A DNA stretch of 64,000 bases from Micromonospora lutea. Lineage in GTDB: Bacteria; Actinomycetota; Actinomycetes; Mycobacteriales; Micromonosporaceae. Numbering within the stretch: the stretch's first letter is position 1; the number at the start of each line of letters is the position of its first letter. The notes under the pieces are model-generated. The model was not told where the DNA came from, made no database searches, and was given only the letters and a program-made list of their open reading frames with translations. The position numbers were made by a program, and so were the translations under genes. Positions 45,646-54,618 of this stretch are shown in pieces. Where the stretch lies: assembly GCF_016863535.1 (NCBI RefSeq), contig NZ_BOPB01000002.1:248001-312000 (forward strand), written 5' to 3'.

Positions 45646-46032
45646 ATGAGCCAGCCGCTTGCCCGACATGAGCGGGGTGAGGCCATGTTCAAGCACGTCT
45701 TCGGCCGCGAACCCCGCCCAGGCTCCTACCCCGACTTCCTGAAGCTCACCATCGACCACTTGTTCGGTGAGATCTGGACCCGCCCGCACCTGAGTGTCGA
45801 GGAACGCGAATTGATCGCGCTGACCGCGGTCGCACTGGCCCGGACCGACTGGGAGCTGCGCGGCCACATCGGTGCCGCCCTCCACCTCGGGATGCCACGA
45901 GAGAAGATCGTCGAAATCATCATCCAGCTCGCCTACTACGGGGGTTGGCCGGTCGCCAACAACGGGCTGCGCATCGCCCAGGAGGTATTCGCCGAGCTTG
46001 ACACCGGCAAGGACACCGACCATGACCAGTGA
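45646..46032 (+). CDS. Carboxymuconolactone decarboxylase (PcaC-type) family protein
   Basis: A 128-residue protein of the PcaC/CMD fold, an all-helical disc that hexamerises. Recognised by RPHLSVEERELIALTAVALA, WELRGHIGAAL and MPREKIVEIIIQLAYYGGWP. It has no cysteine, so it is not an AhpD-type peroxidase; the conserved His of RGHIGAA fits the lactone decarboxylase branch. ATG is preceded by AAGGAG. A 231-bp gap separates it from the beta subunit and contains a small GC hairpin, so it may have separate control. Alternatively it could act on the Rieske-derived product. Confidence 0.86.
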   Translation: MSQPLARHERGEAMFKHVFGREPRPGSYPDFLKLTIDHLFGEIWTRPHLSVEERELIALTAVALARTDWELRGHIGAALHLGMPREKIVEIIIQLAYYGGWPVANNGLRIAQEVFAELDTGKDTDHDQ

Positions 46033-46552
46033 CCCTGCTCCCCTCGACCCCACCGTCAAGGTCGACCTCTGGCGTCAGCGGTTCTTCGAGGCCCAGGCGG
46101 CCGCCGAAGAGTTCATTCTCGGCATGCACGGTGATGAAGGCGTATCCGCGTGGATTCAGGCGAACTCGCGCATCACCGCGGACCTACTGCGATCGCAGCG
46201 GCCCGCCGGAGAGTCTGCCACCGCCCACTTCATGGCCCGGCTGCAGCGCCAACTGCTGCTTTACGACTCGGCGGTGACCAGCGAGCCCCAGCCCTCCGGC
46301 ACCGTCCTGCGCAACACCGAATGTGGGATCCTGCGGTACCGCAAACTGGCCGCCGGTGCCGGCGTCAAACTGACCTTCGCATCACCATGCCAGTACTGTC
46401 AGGAACTCAACACCGCCATCGCCGCCCGCTACGTCGAATCGGACGTCACGGTGTCGTGCGAACAGGCAGGCGACGGGTGTACCTGGCGCGCGGAATCCCA
46501 GCAGGCCTCAGGGGACGGCGCGGCCGGGTCACCTGACCGTGGCGGTACGTAG
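46022..46552 (+). CDS. Unknown five-cysteine protein
   Basis: I do not recognise this 176-residue protein. The N-terminal half is predicted helical (LWRQRFFEAQAAAEEF, then TAHFMARLQRQLLLY); the C-terminal half has five cysteines: C101 (NTECG), C123 and C126 (SPCQYCQEL, a CxxC), C146 (VSCEQ) and C153 (GDGCTW), ending in a Gly/Ser-rich tail. The Cys-GD-x-C close resembles the end of V4R-type and 2-amino-thiazoline carboxylate hydrolase-like proteins. The start ATG lies 11 bp inside the preceding gene. The cysteines could bind a metal or cluster; this is inference only. Confidence 0.7.
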   Translation: MTSDPAPLDPTVKVDLWRQRFFEAQAAAEEFILGMHGDEGVSAWIQANSRITADLLRSQRPAGESATAHFMARLQRQLLLYDSAVTSEPQPSGTVLRNTECGILRYRKLAAGAGVKLTFASPCQYCQELNTAIAARYVESDVTVSCEQAGDGCTWRAESQQASGDGAAGSPDRGGT

Positions 46553-46632
46553 ATCGTACCGGCGGCAACGCCGTCGATCGTCGGCTAGTCGCACTTGGAA
46601 TTTCGGTTCTTGCTCTGGGACGGAGACCTCCG

Positions 46633-47577
46633 ATGAAGGCATCAGTGGTTGTACCGACATTCAACTCGTCCGTCTTGCTGGACAGATGCCTTCGCACGTT
46701 CCGTTCACAGAGTCTGGCTGTCGACGATTCCCTCGAAGTGCTCATCGTGGATGACGGATCGACTGACTCGACAGCAGAGACGGTGCAGCGTCACGTGATG
46801 GCGGACTCCCGGTTCCGCTACCTCCATCTGCCTCGTTCTGCAGCCTCGTCCAGAAGTGCCGCAAGAAATCGCGGTGCGGAGGAGTCGACCGGCGACATCC
46901 TGATCTTCGTCGATGGTGACCAACTGGTTCCGCCCACCTTTGTTGATGGGCATCTTCGCCACTACCGAGTTGCTTCCGCGAAGAAGGCCGTCATCGGCTT
47001 CAGGAAATATCTGCGAGCACCGGAAGCGTTCGATGAGCGCTTTCTTGAGGACGGTGCCGAGGAATTCCTCGGCGGTGTGATAAAAAGCGACATCAGGCTG
47101 GACCTGTTGAGCCGCCTGAGCGATATCGGTGGTGGCCTGAAGACGTCGTGGCATCTCTTCTTCACCTGCAACGTGTCTGTTCCCAGTGTCGACTACAAGC
47201 ACGTCGGTGGGTTCAACGAAGAATTTCGGGGATGGGGCCTGGAGGATTCCGAGTTGGGGTACAGGCTGGAGCGCTTCGGCACGCAGTTCGTCTTCGACGA
47301 CCAAAGCTTCGCCTACCATCAAGGGCCGCCGCTGAGCCCCAACACCCGTGTCTATGAGGGCTGGCTGAAGAACTTGAGCCTATTCATCGCGCTACACAAG
47401 GAATCTCCTGAGGTGATCCTTCAGGCCATGCTTGCGCCAATCTTCAATCCGGCGGTCGGCGCCTACTGGACCGATCTCTACGAGCGGTTCGAAATGTGTG
47501 CCAGGTCGACCCCCGCAGCCTTTCCCGGGTCACGTGTCGAGGTCAAGGAAGGTGATGTTCCTGTCGCTCTCGTATAG
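46633..47577 (+). CDS. Family 2 glycosyltransferase with GT7-like C-terminal motif
   Basis: A 314-residue glycosyltransferase starting MKASVVVPTFNSS, with the DXD-like DGDQ in LIFVDGDQLVPP and a C-terminal WGLEDSELGYRL segment, which corresponds to the galactosyltransferase/GT7 acceptor motif. GGAG precedes the ATG. Its codon use is clearly less GC-biased than that of its neighbours (for example GATAAAAAGC), which suggests a separate origin. It follows the five-Cys gene by 80 bp and precedes the ABC exporter pair. Confidence 0.9.
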   Translation: MKASVVVPTFNSSVLLDRCLRTFRSQSLAVDDSLEVLIVDDGSTDSTAETVQRHVMADSRFRYLHLPRSAASSRSAARNRGAEESTGDILIFVDGDQLVPPTFVDGHLRHYRVASAKKAVIGFRKYLRAPEAFDERFLEDGAEEFLGGVIKSDIRLDLLSRLSDIGGGLKTSWHLFFTCNVSVPSVDYKHVGGFNEEFRGWGLEDSELGYRLERFGTQFVFDDQSFAYHQGPPLSPNTRVYEGWLKNLSLFIALHKESPEVILQAMLAPIFNPAVGAYWTDLYERFEMCARSTPAAFPGSRVEVKEGDVPVALV

Positions 47578-47621
47578 GCGGAGTTGAGGGACGGGTCCGA
47601 GACGTCCACTGGAGGCGCTTG

Positions 47622-49526
47622 GTGGTGAGGATGCACGAGAGGTCTGTGTGGGCGGAACTTGTCGACGGCCACAGATCGCGCCGCGACGGGCGAATGAGGA
47701 TCCTGCACCTGGTGCCCAAGGCTGGCTGGTCGCTGGTCTCGTCCGCCGTGCTGGTGCAGATCGCCGCAGGGATCCTGCCGGTCGCGTTCATCCTCGCCAC
47801 CTCAGCCGTGGTCGCCCGAGTGCCGGACGCGGTAGCCGGCGGGCTCGGGTCGACGGCCTGGAGCGATCTTCGGACCAACTTGATCCTCGCGGCGGCCGCG
47901 TTCTTCGGAGTGCAGCTGCTGCTGCCGGTACAGGAACTGCTCGGCAACCTGATCCGCCGCCGCCTCGACGACCTCGTCCGTGACCGGTTGATGGCGGCCT
48001 CCCAAGCGAGCGGCGGCGTGGCCGTCATGGAGGATCCGGAACTGCTCGATCACGTCGCCGACGCCAAGGACCGGCTGCGGACCGAAATGTGGTCGCCGGG
48101 TGCCGCGGGTGCCGGTCAGATCGCGCTGATTTCGCGGTACCTGCAGACCGTGCTCGCCGCCGGGGTCACGTCGGTCGCCTTCGTGTGGTGGGCCGGGCCG
48201 GCTCTGCTCGTCGCGGCCCTGACGATCCGTTTCGGCTACCGGCTCGGCCTGTCGGTGTTCACCGAGGTTTTTCGGAGCACCGCCCGGCTGCGGCGCCGCA
48301 GCGAGTATCTCCGCACCATGCTGCTCCAACCCGCGGCGGCGAAGGAGTTGCGGGTCTTCGGGCTCTTACCCTGGCTGAAGCAGGAGTACACGACCGCCGC
48401 CATGGACGCCGCGCTCCCGGTCTGGCGAGCCCGGCGCCGGCTGTTCTACGGCCCCTACATTCTCTACGTTCTTGTTGCCTTTGTGCTGCTGGGCGTGCTG
48501 CTGACGGGAGCGGCTCAGGCAACGGCGGCCGGACTGCTCGGCCTGGGCGGGTTGATACTCGTATTCCAGGCGTCCCTGGCAGCCATGAGGATCGGCGGGT
48601 TCATCGCCGAGTCCGATGTGGCGACTGAGCAGGGCCTCAATGCCTACCGGTCGGTGGAGCGGATCGAGAGGATGAGCGAAGCCGACGCCCGCACCACCGA
48701 GAGCGGCAGGGGTGATCCGGCTGGACTGCCCAGGACAGTGCTGCGATTCGACAAGGTGTCCTTCGCCTACCCGGGCGGGCCACCGGTGCTGAACGACCTC
48801 GACCTCACCATCGAGGCGGGCCGGTCGCTCGCGATCGTCGGCCTCAACGGCGCAGGCAAGACCACCCTCGTGAAGCTGTTGGCCCGGCTCTACGAGCCGA
48901 CGACCGGGGCGATCACCGCTGACGGCGTCGACATTCGGACCTTTCCGGCCACCGCCTGGCAGCGCCGGGTAGCGGCGATCTTTCAGGACTTCACCCACTT
49001 CGAGTTGCCGGTGCGCGACAACGTCGCCTTCGGGGCGATCGAGATGCTCGCAGAGCCGGAGCGTGCCGACAAGGTGGTCCGGGCCGCCCTGGAAAGGGCC
49101 GGCGCGGCGGATTTCGTCAACCGTCTCCCCCGTGGCCTGGAGACTCCACTGTCGCGGCGATACGCCGGCGGCGCCGAACTGTCCGGCGGGCAGTGGCAGC
49201 GCATCGCGATCGCCCGTGCTCTCGTCGCAGTCGAGGGTGGCGCCGGCATTCTCGTCCTCGACGAGCCGACCGCCAACCTGGACGTGCGGTCGGAGGTGGC
49301 GTTCTTCGAGCGGTTCCTCGACCTGACACGGGGAGTCACCAGTTTAGTCATCTCGCACCGATTCTCCACGGTGCGCCGTGCCGACCGGATCGTCGTGCTG
49401 GAACACGGTCGCGTCGTCGAGGAGGGTACCCACGAGGAGCTGCTCGCCCTCGACGGTCGCTATGCGGAGCTTTTTCGGTTGCAGGCTGCGCGGTTCACCG
49501 AGGAAGAGGTAGAAGGCTGTGAATAG
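47622..49526 (+). CDS. ABC exporter with fused permease and ATPase, subunit 1
   Basis: A 634-residue half-exporter, with six membrane segments (about 30-330) and a C-terminal ATPase. The ATPase has Walker A GLNGAGKT (407-414), Q-loop FQDFTHFE, signature ELSGGQWQRIAIA, Walker B VLDEPTANLD and switch His in ISHRFSTV, all intact. The start is chosen from GGAGG at 47611-47615; GTG at 47622 or 47625 fits the spacing best. Its stop overlaps the next ABC gene by 8 bp, so the two are probably a heterodimer. The substrate is unknown; a glycosylated or oxygenated small molecule from this cluster is plausible. Confidence 0.92.
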   Translation: MVRMHERSVWAELVDGHRSRRDGRMRILHLVPKAGWSLVSSAVLVQIAAGILPVAFILATSAVVARVPDAVAGGLGSTAWSDLRTNLILAAAAFFGVQLLLPVQELLGNLIRRRLDDLVRDRLMAASQASGGVAVMEDPELLDHVADAKDRLRTEMWSPGAAGAGQIALISRYLQTVLAAGVTSVAFVWWAGPALLVAALTIRFGYRLGLSVFTEVFRSTARLRRRSEYLRTMLLQPAAAKELRVFGLLPWLKQEYTTAAMDAALPVWRARRRLFYGPYILYVLVAFVLLGVLLTGAAQATAAGLLGLGGLILVFQASLAAMRIGGFIAESDVATEQGLNAYRSVERIERMSEADARTTESGRGDPAGLPRTVLRFDKVSFAYPGGPPVLNDLDLTIEAGRSLAIVGLNGAGKTTLVKLLARLYEPTTGAITADGVDIRTFPATAWQRRVAAIFQDFTHFELPVRDNVAFGAIEMLAEPERADKVVRAALERAGAADFVNRLPRGLETPLSRRYAGGAELSGGQWQRIAIARALVAVEGGAGILVLDEPTANLDVRSEVAFFERFLDLTRGVTSLVISHRFSTVRRADRIVVLEHGRVVEEGTHEELLALDGRYAELFRLQAARFTEEEVEGCE

Positions 49527-51303
49527 CATGCTGCGCAGCGTCGGCGCGACGCTGGCCTCGGCGTGGCGGCTCAGCCCGGGGAGGCTGATCACCGCCGCCC
49601 TGTTGATGATGCTCGGTGCCGTGAGTGGGCCCCTGCTGGCGCTCTTTCTGGGTGTGGCGGTCGACGCGGCCCTCGACGGACGGACCGATGTCGCCGTCTG
49701 GACGGCGGCGGCCGCCGCCGTGAGTGTCCTGCTCAGCTTGACGATGGAGCACTTCGCCCACATCTTCTTCTTCGAACTCGGTGATCTGCACAAGCAGGAC
49801 ACCGAACGTCAGCTCGGCGACCTGGCGCACGGGCCGGTCGGGCTAACGCTGCACGAGCGGCGCGACGCCGCAGATCGCTTCGAGCTGCTCCGACAGCAGT
49901 CGTGGACGCTGAGTCAGAGCGTGCAGACCGTCCTGACGATCGGGGTGCTACTCACCCAGATCACCCTGACCGCCGTGCTCCTCGCCCGCATCGAGCCGTG
50001 GCTGCTCCTGCTGCCGATCTTCGGTGTCCCCCCGCTGATCGCCGGGCGGCTGGCCGAGAAGCGGCTGGAACGTGCCGAACTCGTGACCGCCGAGTCGGCC
50101 CGCATGAGCTGGCACCTGTTCGAGCTGGCCCTCAGCTCGAGAGCCGCCAAGGAGATTCGGCTCTTCGGGCTCGGCGGAGAGCTCCGCCGCCGCCATGGGG
50201 TGGTCCGCCGCGAGGTGGACAGCCGACTGCGCCGGGCTGAATGTGTCGGCGCAGCCCTGCGGTTCACCGGTCAGCTGATCTTCGCGCTCGGGTACATCGG
50301 CTCCATCGTCCTGGTCGTCCGCGCCGCAATCAGCGGCGAGCGCACCGTCGGCGACGTTGTCCTCGCCATCACGCTGGCCGTGCAAACTAACGCGCAGGCT
50401 GCCGGTGCCGTCGCGCTCGCCCAGGCGCTGCAACGCAACGCCCGCGCCTTCGGCTGGTTGAGCTGGATCCGCGATGCCACGCCGCCGGAACCCGGGCCGC
50501 CGGCTGACCAGACACCGCCCGCCGTCCTCACCGACGGCATCGAGCTGCGTGACGTCGCGTTCCGCTACCCGGGCACCGATGTCGACGTGCTGCAGGGCCT
50601 CAGGCTGCGCATCCCTTCCGGCACGATCGTCGCCATCGTCGGCGACAACGGTTCCGGCAAGTCCACCCTGGTCAAGTTGCTCTGCCAATTCTACCGGCCA
50701 ACCGCAGGCGAGATCACCATAGATGGTGCCGACCTGCGGCGGCTCGACCCGCTGGGATGGCGCCAGCGGATCTCCGCCAGCTTCCAGGACTACCTCCGGC
50801 TGGAGCTGCGGGCCCGGAGCAGCATCGGCCTCGGTGACCTGCCTCGACTCGACGAGCCGGGCGCGGTGGAGCGGGCAATCCGGCGAGCAGACGCCGAGGA
50901 GGTGATCGACCGGCTGCCGGCCGGCCTGGAGACCTACCTTGGCACGTCCTACGACAACGGCAGTGAACTGTCGGGCGGGCAGTGGCAGCGTATCGCGTTG
51001 AGCCGGTCGATGATGCGCGATGATCCGCTGCTGCTGTTGCTCGACGAACCCGCCGCCGCCCTGGACCCGCTGACCGAGCACGCCTTGTTCGACCGGTACG
51101 CCGACGCGGCGCGTGACGTGGGCATCCGTACCGGCGGAGTCACCGTCTTTGTGTCACACCGGTTCTCGACCGTCCGGATGGCTGACCTGATCCTGGTCGT
51201 GTCGGACGGGCGGATCGTAGAGTCCGGCAGCCACGACGAGTTGCTGGCGCTCAACGGTATGTACGCCGAATTCTTCAGCCTGCAGGCGGCCGCATATCGC
51301 TGA
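49519..51303 (+). CDS. ABC exporter with fused permease and ATPase, subunit 2
   Basis: A 594-residue half-exporter, the partner of the preceding gene. Six membrane segments precede an ATPase with Walker A GDNGSGKS (375-382), FQDYLRLEL, ELSGGQWQRIALS, Walker B LLLLDEPAAALD, and VSHRFSTV. Both members of the pair have a consensus signature, so neither ATP site looks degenerate, which is unusual for heterodimeric exporters where one site is often lost. The start is GTG 49519. It ends before a perfect palindromic terminator. Confidence 0.92.
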   Translation: MNSMLRSVGATLASAWRLSPGRLITAALLMMLGAVSGPLLALFLGVAVDAALDGRTDVAVWTAAAAAVSVLLSLTMEHFAHIFFFELGDLHKQDTERQLGDLAHGPVGLTLHERRDAADRFELLRQQSWTLSQSVQTVLTIGVLLTQITLTAVLLARIEPWLLLLPIFGVPPLIAGRLAEKRLERAELVTAESARMSWHLFELALSSRAAKEIRLFGLGGELRRRHGVVRREVDSRLRRAECVGAALRFTGQLIFALGYIGSIVLVVRAAISGERTVGDVVLAITLAVQTNAQAAGAVALAQALQRNARAFGWLSWIRDATPPEPGPPADQTPPAVLTDGIELRDVAFRYPGTDVDVLQGLRLRIPSGTIVAIVGDNGSGKSTLVKLLCQFYRPTAGEITIDGADLRRLDPLGWRQRISASFQDYLRLELRARSSIGLGDLPRLDEPGAVERAIRRADAEEVIDRLPAGLETYLGTSYDNGSELSGGQWQRIALSRSMMRDDPLLLLLDEPAAALDPLTEHALFDRYADAARDVGIRTGGVTVFVSHRFSTVRMADLILVVSDGRIVESGSHDELLALNGMYAEFFSLQAAAYR

Positions 51304-51333
51304 TCGGGTCTCGTGAACAGTCGGAACGAGTGG

Positions 51334-51361
51334 GGGTGGGCCCGGCCGGCCGGGCCCACCC
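51334..51361. terminator. Bidirectional terminator, perfect 28-bp palindrome
   Basis: GGGTGGGCCCGGCC is followed directly by its exact complement, between the convergent ends of the ABC exporter and the SDR gene. Confidence 0.82.
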
Positions 51362-51402
51362 GTGTCACGTCCAGCGGGCTGGCAACCGGCCCGCCGCTCC
51401 GA

Positions 51403-52341
51403 CTACTCGGACTTGCCGAACGCGTCGACGCCGGTCAACTCGGCCGAGAGCGCCCAGAGCCGCTCGGCCGCCTCGCGGTCGGCGGGGCCGTCGAAGGTCT
51501 TGGCCACCGTGCACGCCTGACAGTAGCCGCCGCCCGCCTCCGCCAGTCGCGGTGACGTCGCGGCCCAGACCTGGGTCGCGGCGCCCTGCTCGGGTGCCCG
51601 GAACTCGGGCAGCAGGGCCGTGCCGTTCTCGTCGATCCAGCCGGCACCGACCATCTCCTCCTTGGAGAGGTGCCGCTGCAACGGGGTGAGGATGTAGCCG
51701 GGGTTCACCGAGAAGGCCCGTACCCCGGCTGCCCGGCCCAGCCGGTCGAGTTCGGCGGCGAAGAGGATGTTGGCCGACTTCGACTGGCTGTACGCGGCCC
51801 ACTTGTCGTAGCCGTTCTCGAAGTGCACGTCGTCCCAGTTGATCCGCGGCGTCTCCCCGGCGCCCGAGGCGGTGACGACGACGCGCGCGCCGCCATCCGC
51901 GGTGAGCGCCGGCCAGAGCCGGTTGACCAGGGCGAAGTGCCCGAGGTGGTTGGTCGCGAACTGAGCCTCCCAGCCATCACCCACCCGGGTCAGCGGAGTG
52001 GCCATGATGCCCGCGTTGTTGATCAGGATGTCGATGGGACGACCCGATTCGAGGACGCGGTCGGCGAAGTTCCGGACGCTGTCGAGGTCGGCGAGGTCGA
52101 GTTCGTCGACCTCCACGCCGGCGATCCCCGCGACCGCCTCCCGCGCGACGTCCGTACGGCGGGCCGGAACGAGGACCCGGGCACCGGCGGCGGCGAGGGC
52201 CCGGGTGGTCGCCAGGCCCAGGCCGGAGTATCCGCCGGTGACGATGGCGAACTTACCGGAGAGGTCGATGCCGGCGAGCACCTCCGTCGCTGTGCTGTCG
52301 ATCCCGAAACCCTGGTCGTCAGGCTGATCAGAAAGAGTCAT
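51403..52341 (-). CDS. Short-chain dehydrogenase/reductase
   Basis: A 312-residue NAD(P)-dependent oxidoreductase of the extended retinol dehydrogenase/protochlorophyllide reductase-like group. The cofactor motif is TGGYSGLG (about 37-44), the NAG motif is in LINNAG, the catalytic Ser is in VTASGAG and Tyr/Lys in YSQSK. The final 60 residues (after the SVNPG loop) suit an oligomerisation tail. ATG 52341 is chosen; a TTG two codons upstream is also in frame. It is the last gene of the leftward GT unit, 42 bp after the GT2 gene. A sugar or lipid ketone is a plausible substrate but unproven. Confidence 0.92.
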   Translation of the reverse strand: MTLSDQPDDQGFGIDSTATEVLAGIDLSGKFAIVTGGYSGLGLATTRALAAAGARVLVPARRTDVAREAVAGIAGVEVDELDLADLDSVRNFADRVLESGRPIDILINNAGIMATPLTRVGDGWEAQFATNHLGHFALVNRLWPALTADGGARVVVTASGAGETPRINWDDVHFENGYDKWAAYSQSKSANILFAAELDRLGRAAGVRAFSVNPGYILTPLQRHLSKEEMVGAGWIDENGTALLPEFRAPEQGAATQVWAATSPRLAEAGGGYCQACTVAKTFDGPADREAAERLWALSAELTGVDAFGKSE

Positions 52342-52383
52342 GTTCAACTTTCCGGTCGGGCACCGCTATTGCTGGCGCGCGGG

Positions 52384-53397
52384 TCAGGCGGGGTTCTCGA
52401 CGCGGTAGAGCCGCCGCGTCATTCGTGGGAACAGCAGTCCCTGCAGAATGCCGAGGCTGGCCGCCACCGCCGAGGTGAGCGTCACCAATAGGTGAAGCAC
52501 CGTGAATTGTAGTCCAAAAAGGACTCCGTGGTGACGATAGGCGTAGCCGTAGGTGCGCTTGTCGAGCCCGATGCTGATCCCGGTCAGCACCGCGGCGGCG
52601 AGGAGCGCCCAGGGGCCGAGGATCGCCGCCGAGGCCAGCGCGATCACCGCCGCGAGCAGGAAGGCGCTGCCCAAAGCCCGATATCCGGTGCCGGCGCCAC
52701 CCGGAAGCTTGTTCAGCCGCAGCCAGTTCGGCGCGCCGAGCCGGGTGCGGTTGAACACCTTGGTCAGCATCACCCGCAGCGTACCGTCGTGGTCGTGCCG
52801 TCCCCGGATGGTGGGTACGGCTTTGACCTCGTACCGGGCGTTGAGCCGGAAGCCGTAGTCCTGCTCCTCGGTCCAGCGGAGCCGGTCGTTGAACTCGCCG
52901 ATTTCCAGGAACGTCTCCTTCTTCATCGCGAAGAGCGCCGAGTGCAGACCCGGGATGGCGCCCTCGATCTCGCAGAACCAGACGTACTGCTGGATGGCGC
53001 GGTAGCGCTTGACCAGGCTGTCGGGAAACATCGGCTCGGCCCGGTACATGCCGCAGATCGCGCCGAGTTGCGGCTCTTCCCGCAGGTGGTCGACCGCCCG
53101 CTCGACCGCGTCGGGGTCGAGCGCGACGTCGGAGTCCACAAAGAACAACACCTCACCCTTGGCGTGCCGGGCGCCCAGGTTCCGCGCCGTGGAGACGCCG
53201 CTGTTGACCGGCACCTGCAGCACCGTGACGTCGAGCGCTCTGGCGATCGCCACCGAGTCGTCCGTGCTCGCGTCGTCGGCCACGATCACCTCGACGGCCG
53301 GGTACGTCTGGTTCTGCGCCGCTCTGATGCACTCGCCGATGGTGCTGGCGTAGTTGTAGTTCGGAATGATCACGGAGACGAGTGGCTGCTCATTCAT
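52384..53397 (-). CDS. Family 2 glycosyltransferase with C-terminal membrane hairpin, copy 1
   Basis: A 337-residue membrane-attached GT2. The GT-A domain begins LVSVIIPNYNYAST; the DXD-type block is FFVDSDVALDP and the acceptor block is TEEQDYGFRL. Two to three hydrophobic segments near residues 255-320 anchor it. These features suggest transfer of a sugar onto a polyprenyl or other lipid. ATG 53397 is chosen for GGAG upstream and the family start. It is closely related in layout to the GT2 at 57690. Confidence 0.92.
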   Translation of the reverse strand: MNEQPLVSVIIPNYNYASTIGECIRAAQNQTYPAVEVIVADDASTDDSVAIARALDVTVLQVPVNSGVSTARNLGARHAKGEVLFFVDSDVALDPDAVERAVDHLREEPQLGAICGMYRAEPMFPDSLVKRYRAIQQYVWFCEIEGAIPGLHSALFAMKKETFLEIGEFNDRLRWTEEQDYGFRLNARYEVKAVPTIRGRHDHDGTLRVMLTKVFNRTRLGAPNWLRLNKLPGGAGTGYRALGSAFLLAAVIALASAAILGPWALLAAAVLTGISIGLDKRTYGYAYRHHGVLFGLQFTVLHLLVTLTSAVAASLGILQGLLFPRMTRRLYRVENPA

Positions 53398-53429
53398 CGG
53401 GCTCCAACCTTTCTTTTGTCTCATCGGTG

Positions 53430-54563
53430 TTACCGTGCCGCGGTGCGTCCGCGAAGGGTGGTGAAGAGAACCTCGTACGCGTCCAGCGACGCCGCCACGG
53501 AGAAACGCGCCCGTGCCGCCCGGGCCTTCTGCTCCTTCCAATGCCGCGGCACCGCCGCCAGTTCGGAGATGGCCCGCTCCAGCGCCTGTGGATCCCGGGG
53601 CGGAACCACCCGACCGAAGCCGGTCGCGGCCACGGGGTACCGGTTGCCGGGGAGATCGGTCGTCACCGACGGAATGCCGCTCATCATCGCCTCGGCCAGT
53701 ACGGTGCCGAACGAACTGGCGACCGCCGGCAGCGCGAACACGTCGACCGAGGCGTAGAAGTCGTTGACCTCCCGGCCGCGCAGCTCGCCGAGGATCCGTA
53801 CCCGACTGTCCCGGTCGATCTCGGACTGCACCGCCATGAGATCGCCACCGGCCACCTCGTGGTAGTTGCCCGCGATCAACAGCCGGGCGGCGGGGTCGAC
53901 GATCCGCTGGAACGCCCGGACCAGGTAGCCGACGCCCTTGTCCGCCACGATCCGGCCCAGGAAGCCGACGTGCAGGCCGCCGGTCTCCCGGTATCGGGGC
54001 TCACCGCCCCGCCGGTCCAGGCACGGCGGCGTGATGGGGGTGAAGTTGCGGTTGCGGATGACCGGCCAGAACCGCGAGGCGTGCGCCTGGTCGTGGCTGC
54101 TTGCCACCACTGCGGCGGAGCGGCGGATGGCCGCTCGGGAGGCGACGTCCGAGGCCCGCGCGAAGGCCCGGCCCGACCAGCCTGCCGGCAGGTGCGGGTC
54201 GCTGTGCAGCATGCTCACCACCGGTACGCGGCGGGCCAGCGGCATCAGCAGGGCCGCCTCCGGCATCGGCAGGTTGACGTGCAGCAGCGACGAGCTGCGC
54301 GCCAGCTGACCGGCCAGGATCGGGTAGCGGGGGGCGACGATCGCCCGGCTCGCCCTCATCAACACCGGGGAACGGTAGATGTCCACCCCGCCGACGGTGT
54401 CCCGCAGCGGCAGGTCGGGGTCGTGCTGGGCGGTGACGACGGCGACCCGCCAACCCCGATTGGCCATTCCTTCGGCGATGCTGCGTGCGGTCTGCGTGAA
54501 GCCACTGACGTACGGCTCGTAGTGGGTAGCCGCTAGCGTCAGATCGTATTTCCTGTCCGGCAT
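53430..54563 (-). CDS. Family 4 glycosyltransferase, copy 1
   Basis: A 377-residue GT-B glycosyltransferase. The N-terminal YEPYVSGFTQTARSIAEGM block is the acceptor-side signature of this group, and the donor site shows VGFLGRIVADKGVGYL, DFYASVDVFALPAVASSFG, E-A-M-M-SG. It is a clear paralog of the GT4 at 62606: the segments CLDRRGGE-x-x-YRETGG and FLGRIV-x-DKG are nearly identical. It sits between GT2 and LPG-flippase genes in the leftward unit. The sugar is unknown. Confidence 0.93.
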   Translation of the reverse strand: MPDRKYDLTLAATHYEPYVSGFTQTARSIAEGMANRGWRVAVVTAQHDPDLPLRDTVGGVDIYRSPVLMRASRAIVAPRYPILAGQLARSSSLLHVNLPMPEAALLMPLARRVPVVSMLHSDPHLPAGWSGRAFARASDVASRAAIRRSAAVVASSHDQAHASRFWPVIRNRNFTPITPPCLDRRGGEPRYRETGGLHVGFLGRIVADKGVGYLVRAFQRIVDPAARLLIAGNYHEVAGGDLMAVQSEIDRDSRVRILGELRGREVNDFYASVDVFALPAVASSFGTVLAEAMMSGIPSVTTDLPGNRYPVAATGFGRVVPPRDPQALERAISELAAVPRHWKEQKARAARARFSVAASLDAYEVLFTTLRGRTAAR

Positions 54564-54618
54564 GGGTACCGCATTCTCTGAGGTATCGCTACGGCCGATT
54601 ACCTAACTTCTGAGCACG

